From contig CANQRC010000048.1 in assembly GCA_947626155.1 (NCBI GenBank), forward strand, positions 1 to 6,144: 6,144 nucleotides of DNA, given 5' to 3'. A program made the position numbers and the translations under genes. Source of the DNA: an uncultured Clostridia bacterium. GTDB taxonomy: Bacteria > Bacillota > Clostridia > Christensenellales > UBA1242. This document shows, piece after piece, positions 5,333 to 6,144 of the stretch (position 1 is its first letter; each line of letters starts with the position of its first letter). Below the pieces are notes generated by a model. The model ran no database searches, was not told where the DNA came from, and was given only the letters and a program-made list of their open reading frames with translations.

Positions 5333-5468
5333 TTGAGATTCTTCACTTCGTGGCGCCAACGCCTGTAAGCCCGTCAGCGAGATTGCTTCGCAATGCAGAA
5401 TGACAGCGGGCGACATTCTTTCTTATGCTGTCATTCTGAATGGAGCGTAGCGGAATGAAGAATCTCAA
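5333..5468. repeat. REP/MITE-like inverted element, copy B
   Basis: About 136 bp bounded by a perfect 13-bp inverted repeat, TTGAGATTCTTCA (5333-5345) and TGAAGAATCTCAA (5456-5468). A second perfect 12-bp inverted pair, CAGAATGACAGC (5396-5407) and GCTGTCATTCTG (5427-5438), lies inside, so the element is two head-to-head units around a short centre. The left unit is longer and contains CCAACGCCTGT and the small hairpin ATTGCTTCGCAAT (5382-5394). It matches copy A at its ends and inner arms. No transposase and no clear target-site duplication are seen. It ends four bases beyond the stop codon of the minus-strand HTH gene. Confidence 0.85.
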
Positions 5469-5472
5469 CCTC

Positions 5473-5676
5473 TTAGTCCTCCAAACCCAAAAGATAGTCG
5501 GAAGAAACTTTAAAATATACTGCAAGAGCATAAAGATACTCTATGCTAGGATTGATTTTATCGTTTTCCCAACGAATAATTGAGGCATCACTCACTCCAA
5601 TCTTCTCTGCCAAATCTCTTGCAGACAAGCCCTCTTCAATCCTTAATTCTTTTAGTCTTTCCCCAAATTTTTTCAT
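5473..5676 (-). CDS. Small XRE-family helix-turn-helix transcriptional regulator
   Basis: A 67-residue protein that is essentially one XRE/Cro-cI DNA-binding domain. RLKELRIEEGLSARDLAEKI (7-26) supplies helices 1-2, and GVSDASIIRWENDKINPS (27-44) the recognition helix and the loop after it. The end, YLYALAVYFKVSSDYLLGLED, is typical of compact Firmicute regulators of this class. No toxin, sensor or membrane domain is attached. The ATG has an AGAAGGAC ribosome binding site (5684-5691 on the minus strand) seven bases upstream. It is divergent from the 75-residue gene, and a perfect palindrome lies in their shared promoter region, so autoregulation or a switch between the two is a reasonable inference. 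Plausible alternatives are a prophage-type repressor remnant or a stand-alone housekeeping regulator. Confidence 0.9.
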   Translation of the reverse strand: MKKFGERLKELRIEEGLSARDLAEKIGVSDASIIRWENDKINPSIEYLYALAVYFKVSSDYLLGLED

Positions 5677-5698
5677 ACAAAATGTCCTTCTTAATATG

Positions 5699-5704
5699 AT
5701 TATA
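5699..5704 (-). promoter_or_regulatory. Possible -10 box of the HTH gene
   Basis: On the minus strand this reads TATAAT, about 22 bases before the HTH start codon. A matching -35 box at the usual distance (5722-5727) is poor, so the promoter may be weak or need help from the regulator bound at the palindrome just upstream. Confidence 0.4.
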
Positions 5705-5724
5705 GAATTTATAGTAAAAATTAC

Positions 5725-5754
5725 TTGACTTGCTGCAAATTTGCAGCGTATAAT
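5725..5754 (+). promoter_or_regulatory. Predicted promoter of the 75-residue gene
   Basis: TTGACT (-35, 5725-5730) and a perfect TATAAT (-10, 5749-5754) are separated by 18 bases. The predicted start, near 5761, lies at the ribosome binding site, giving a leader of only about ten bases. Nearly the whole spacer is occupied by a palindrome. Confidence 0.8.
5732..5747. promoter_or_regulatory. Palindromic operator candidate
   Basis: GCTGCAAATTTGCAGC is a perfect 16-bp palindrome lying wholly between the -35 and -10 boxes of the plus-strand promoter. A dimeric XRE protein bound here would block RNA polymerase. On the HTH side the site would sit upstream of the -35 position, where binding might be neutral or activating. 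The link to the adjacent HTH protein is inference. Confidence 0.7.
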
Positions 5755-5770
5755 ATGGTTGAGGTGAATT

Positions 5771-5998
5771 ATGAGCGAAGAGGAAGAACAAAAGATTTTG
5801 GAGGAGTTTTATCTCTCAACCCAAAGCAAGCAGAGGGATTTGCTTAGAGAAAAAATTGGCATTTTGGAAAGAGAATTTTATAGAATTGCAAACAATCCGC
5901 AAAGAGACCTATATATTTTAATTAAGGGTTATGTTGGTGAGAAAAATCATCTTGATAAGAAGGATTTGATTTCTTTTTGCGAGAAAATTTTTAAGTGA
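5771..5998 (+). CDS. Hypothetical 75-residue protein, HTH partner
   Basis: I do not recognise this protein. It is short, soluble, charged and probably all-helical: an acidic start (MSEEEEQKILEEFY), a middle that could form an amphipathic or coiled helix (QRDLLREKIGILEREFYRIA), and an end with DLYILIKGYVGEKNHLDKKD and FCEKIFK. There is no signal peptide or membrane segment. The ATG has a GAGGTGA ribosome binding site (5761-5767) immediately upstream and a strong promoter containing the palindrome. It is transcribed divergently from the XRE regulator and is likely its main target. It could be a small regulator, a partner that binds the HTH protein, or a prophage-like leftover; nothing in it identifies a toxin. 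It is separated by 65 bases from the next gene, with no obvious terminator between. Confidence 0.75.
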   Translation: MSEEEEQKILEEFYLSTQSKQRDLLREKIGILEREFYRIANNPQRDLYILIKGYVGEKNHLDKKDLISFCEKIFK

Positions 5999-6063
5999 TA
6001 TCATATTCAAATTTTTGCACTCATAAATATATTTTAGATTAAAAGTCTTGTGAGGTGGCAATA

Positions 6064-6144
6064 ATGAAAACGAAAACATCAAAATCTAGGGGCGGAATGG
6101 GACTTGCTGTGTTGAAAGGCGTTGTTGTGGGGCTGTGCGTGGCG
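6064..6144 (+). CDS. Probable membrane protein, N-terminal part (3' end outside window)
   Basis: The first 27 codons are visible: a basic polar start (MKTKTSKSRGG) leading into a hydrophobic stretch (GLAVLKGVVVGLCVA) that looks like the beginning of the first membrane helix. A GAGGTG ribosome binding site at 6052-6057 lies six bases before the ATG. A weak TTGCAC-like -35 box is at 6015-6020, but no convincing -10 box was found. In many Clostridia the gene after yajC encodes a small four-helix membrane protein of the TIGR04086 family, often followed by the SCIFF peptide genes. The start and position here would fit that, but 27 residues cannot prove it. Confidence 0.7.
   Translation, partial: MKTKTSKSRGGMGLAVLKGVVVGLCVA

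Noticed and set aside
2639..5468. A composite transposon bounded by the two repeat elements, carrying thrS and yajC
   Set aside because: The intervening genes are housekeeping, there is no transposase, and no target-site duplication flanks the pair; independent dispersed repeats are simpler.
5333..5468. CRISPR repeat or tRNA-like cluster
   Set aside because: The repeats are inverted, not direct and regularly spaced, and no tRNA cloverleaf can be drawn.
5473..5998. Toxin-antitoxin system
   Set aside because: The HTH could be an antitoxin, but the genes are divergent, not in one operon, and the 75-residue protein shows no toxin motif. I cannot support the label.

Overview
The window looks like chromosomal DNA from a low-to-moderate GC Gram-positive bacterium, most likely an uncultivated gut-type member of the Clostridia (Bacillota). 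Four things point there. A threonyl-tRNA synthetase gene sits behind a T-box leader. A YtxC-like sporulation-family gene lies near thrS, as it does in Bacillus. Ribosome binding sites are strong and AAGGAG-like, and promoters are sigma-A-like TTGACA/TATAAT. The assignment is an inference from gene content and style, with no database comparison.

Layout. Positions 1-503 hold the C-terminal two thirds of truA (tRNA pseudouridine synthase), which converges on a minus-strand ytxC-like gene; the two stop codons interlock in a shared TTAA. A divergent intergenic region (1277-1417) carries promoters for ytxC and for a predicted lipoprotein of unknown function (1418-2299). The thrS promoter starts inside the lipoprotein stop codon and drives a T-box riboswitch (about 2331-2534) with an ACC (Thr) specifier. 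Between the riboswitch terminator and the thrS ribosome binding site lie about 225 bases of repeat-rich DNA: a GGAG-loop perfect hairpin and a REP/MITE-like inverted element. thrS (2774-4507) encodes a 577-residue ThrRS with editing, catalytic and anticodon-binding domains but no N-terminal TGS domain.

A new promoter at 4522-4550 drives a very small membrane-peptide ORF (24 residues), then yajC (Sec-associated) with a long charged tail, ended by a strong, possibly bidirectional terminator. A second copy of the hairpin plus inverted element follows (5254-5468). Next is a small divergent module: an XRE-type helix-turn-helix regulator on the minus strand and an unrecognised 75-residue protein on the plus strand. 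A perfect 16-bp palindrome lies between the -35 and -10 boxes of the plus-strand promoter and looks like an operator. The window ends in the first 27 codons of a probable membrane protein, which by position after yajC could be the TIGR04086-type protein.

How it fits together. Most genes are housekeeping (tRNA modification, tRNA charging, secretion). The parts most worth following up are the unlisted 24-residue ORF ahead of yajC, the HTH/75-residue module with its palindromic operator, the two-copy composite repeat (one copy inside the thrS 5' leader), and the TGS-less ThrRS. I see no CRISPR array, tRNA or rRNA gene, complete insertion sequence or recognisable defence system.
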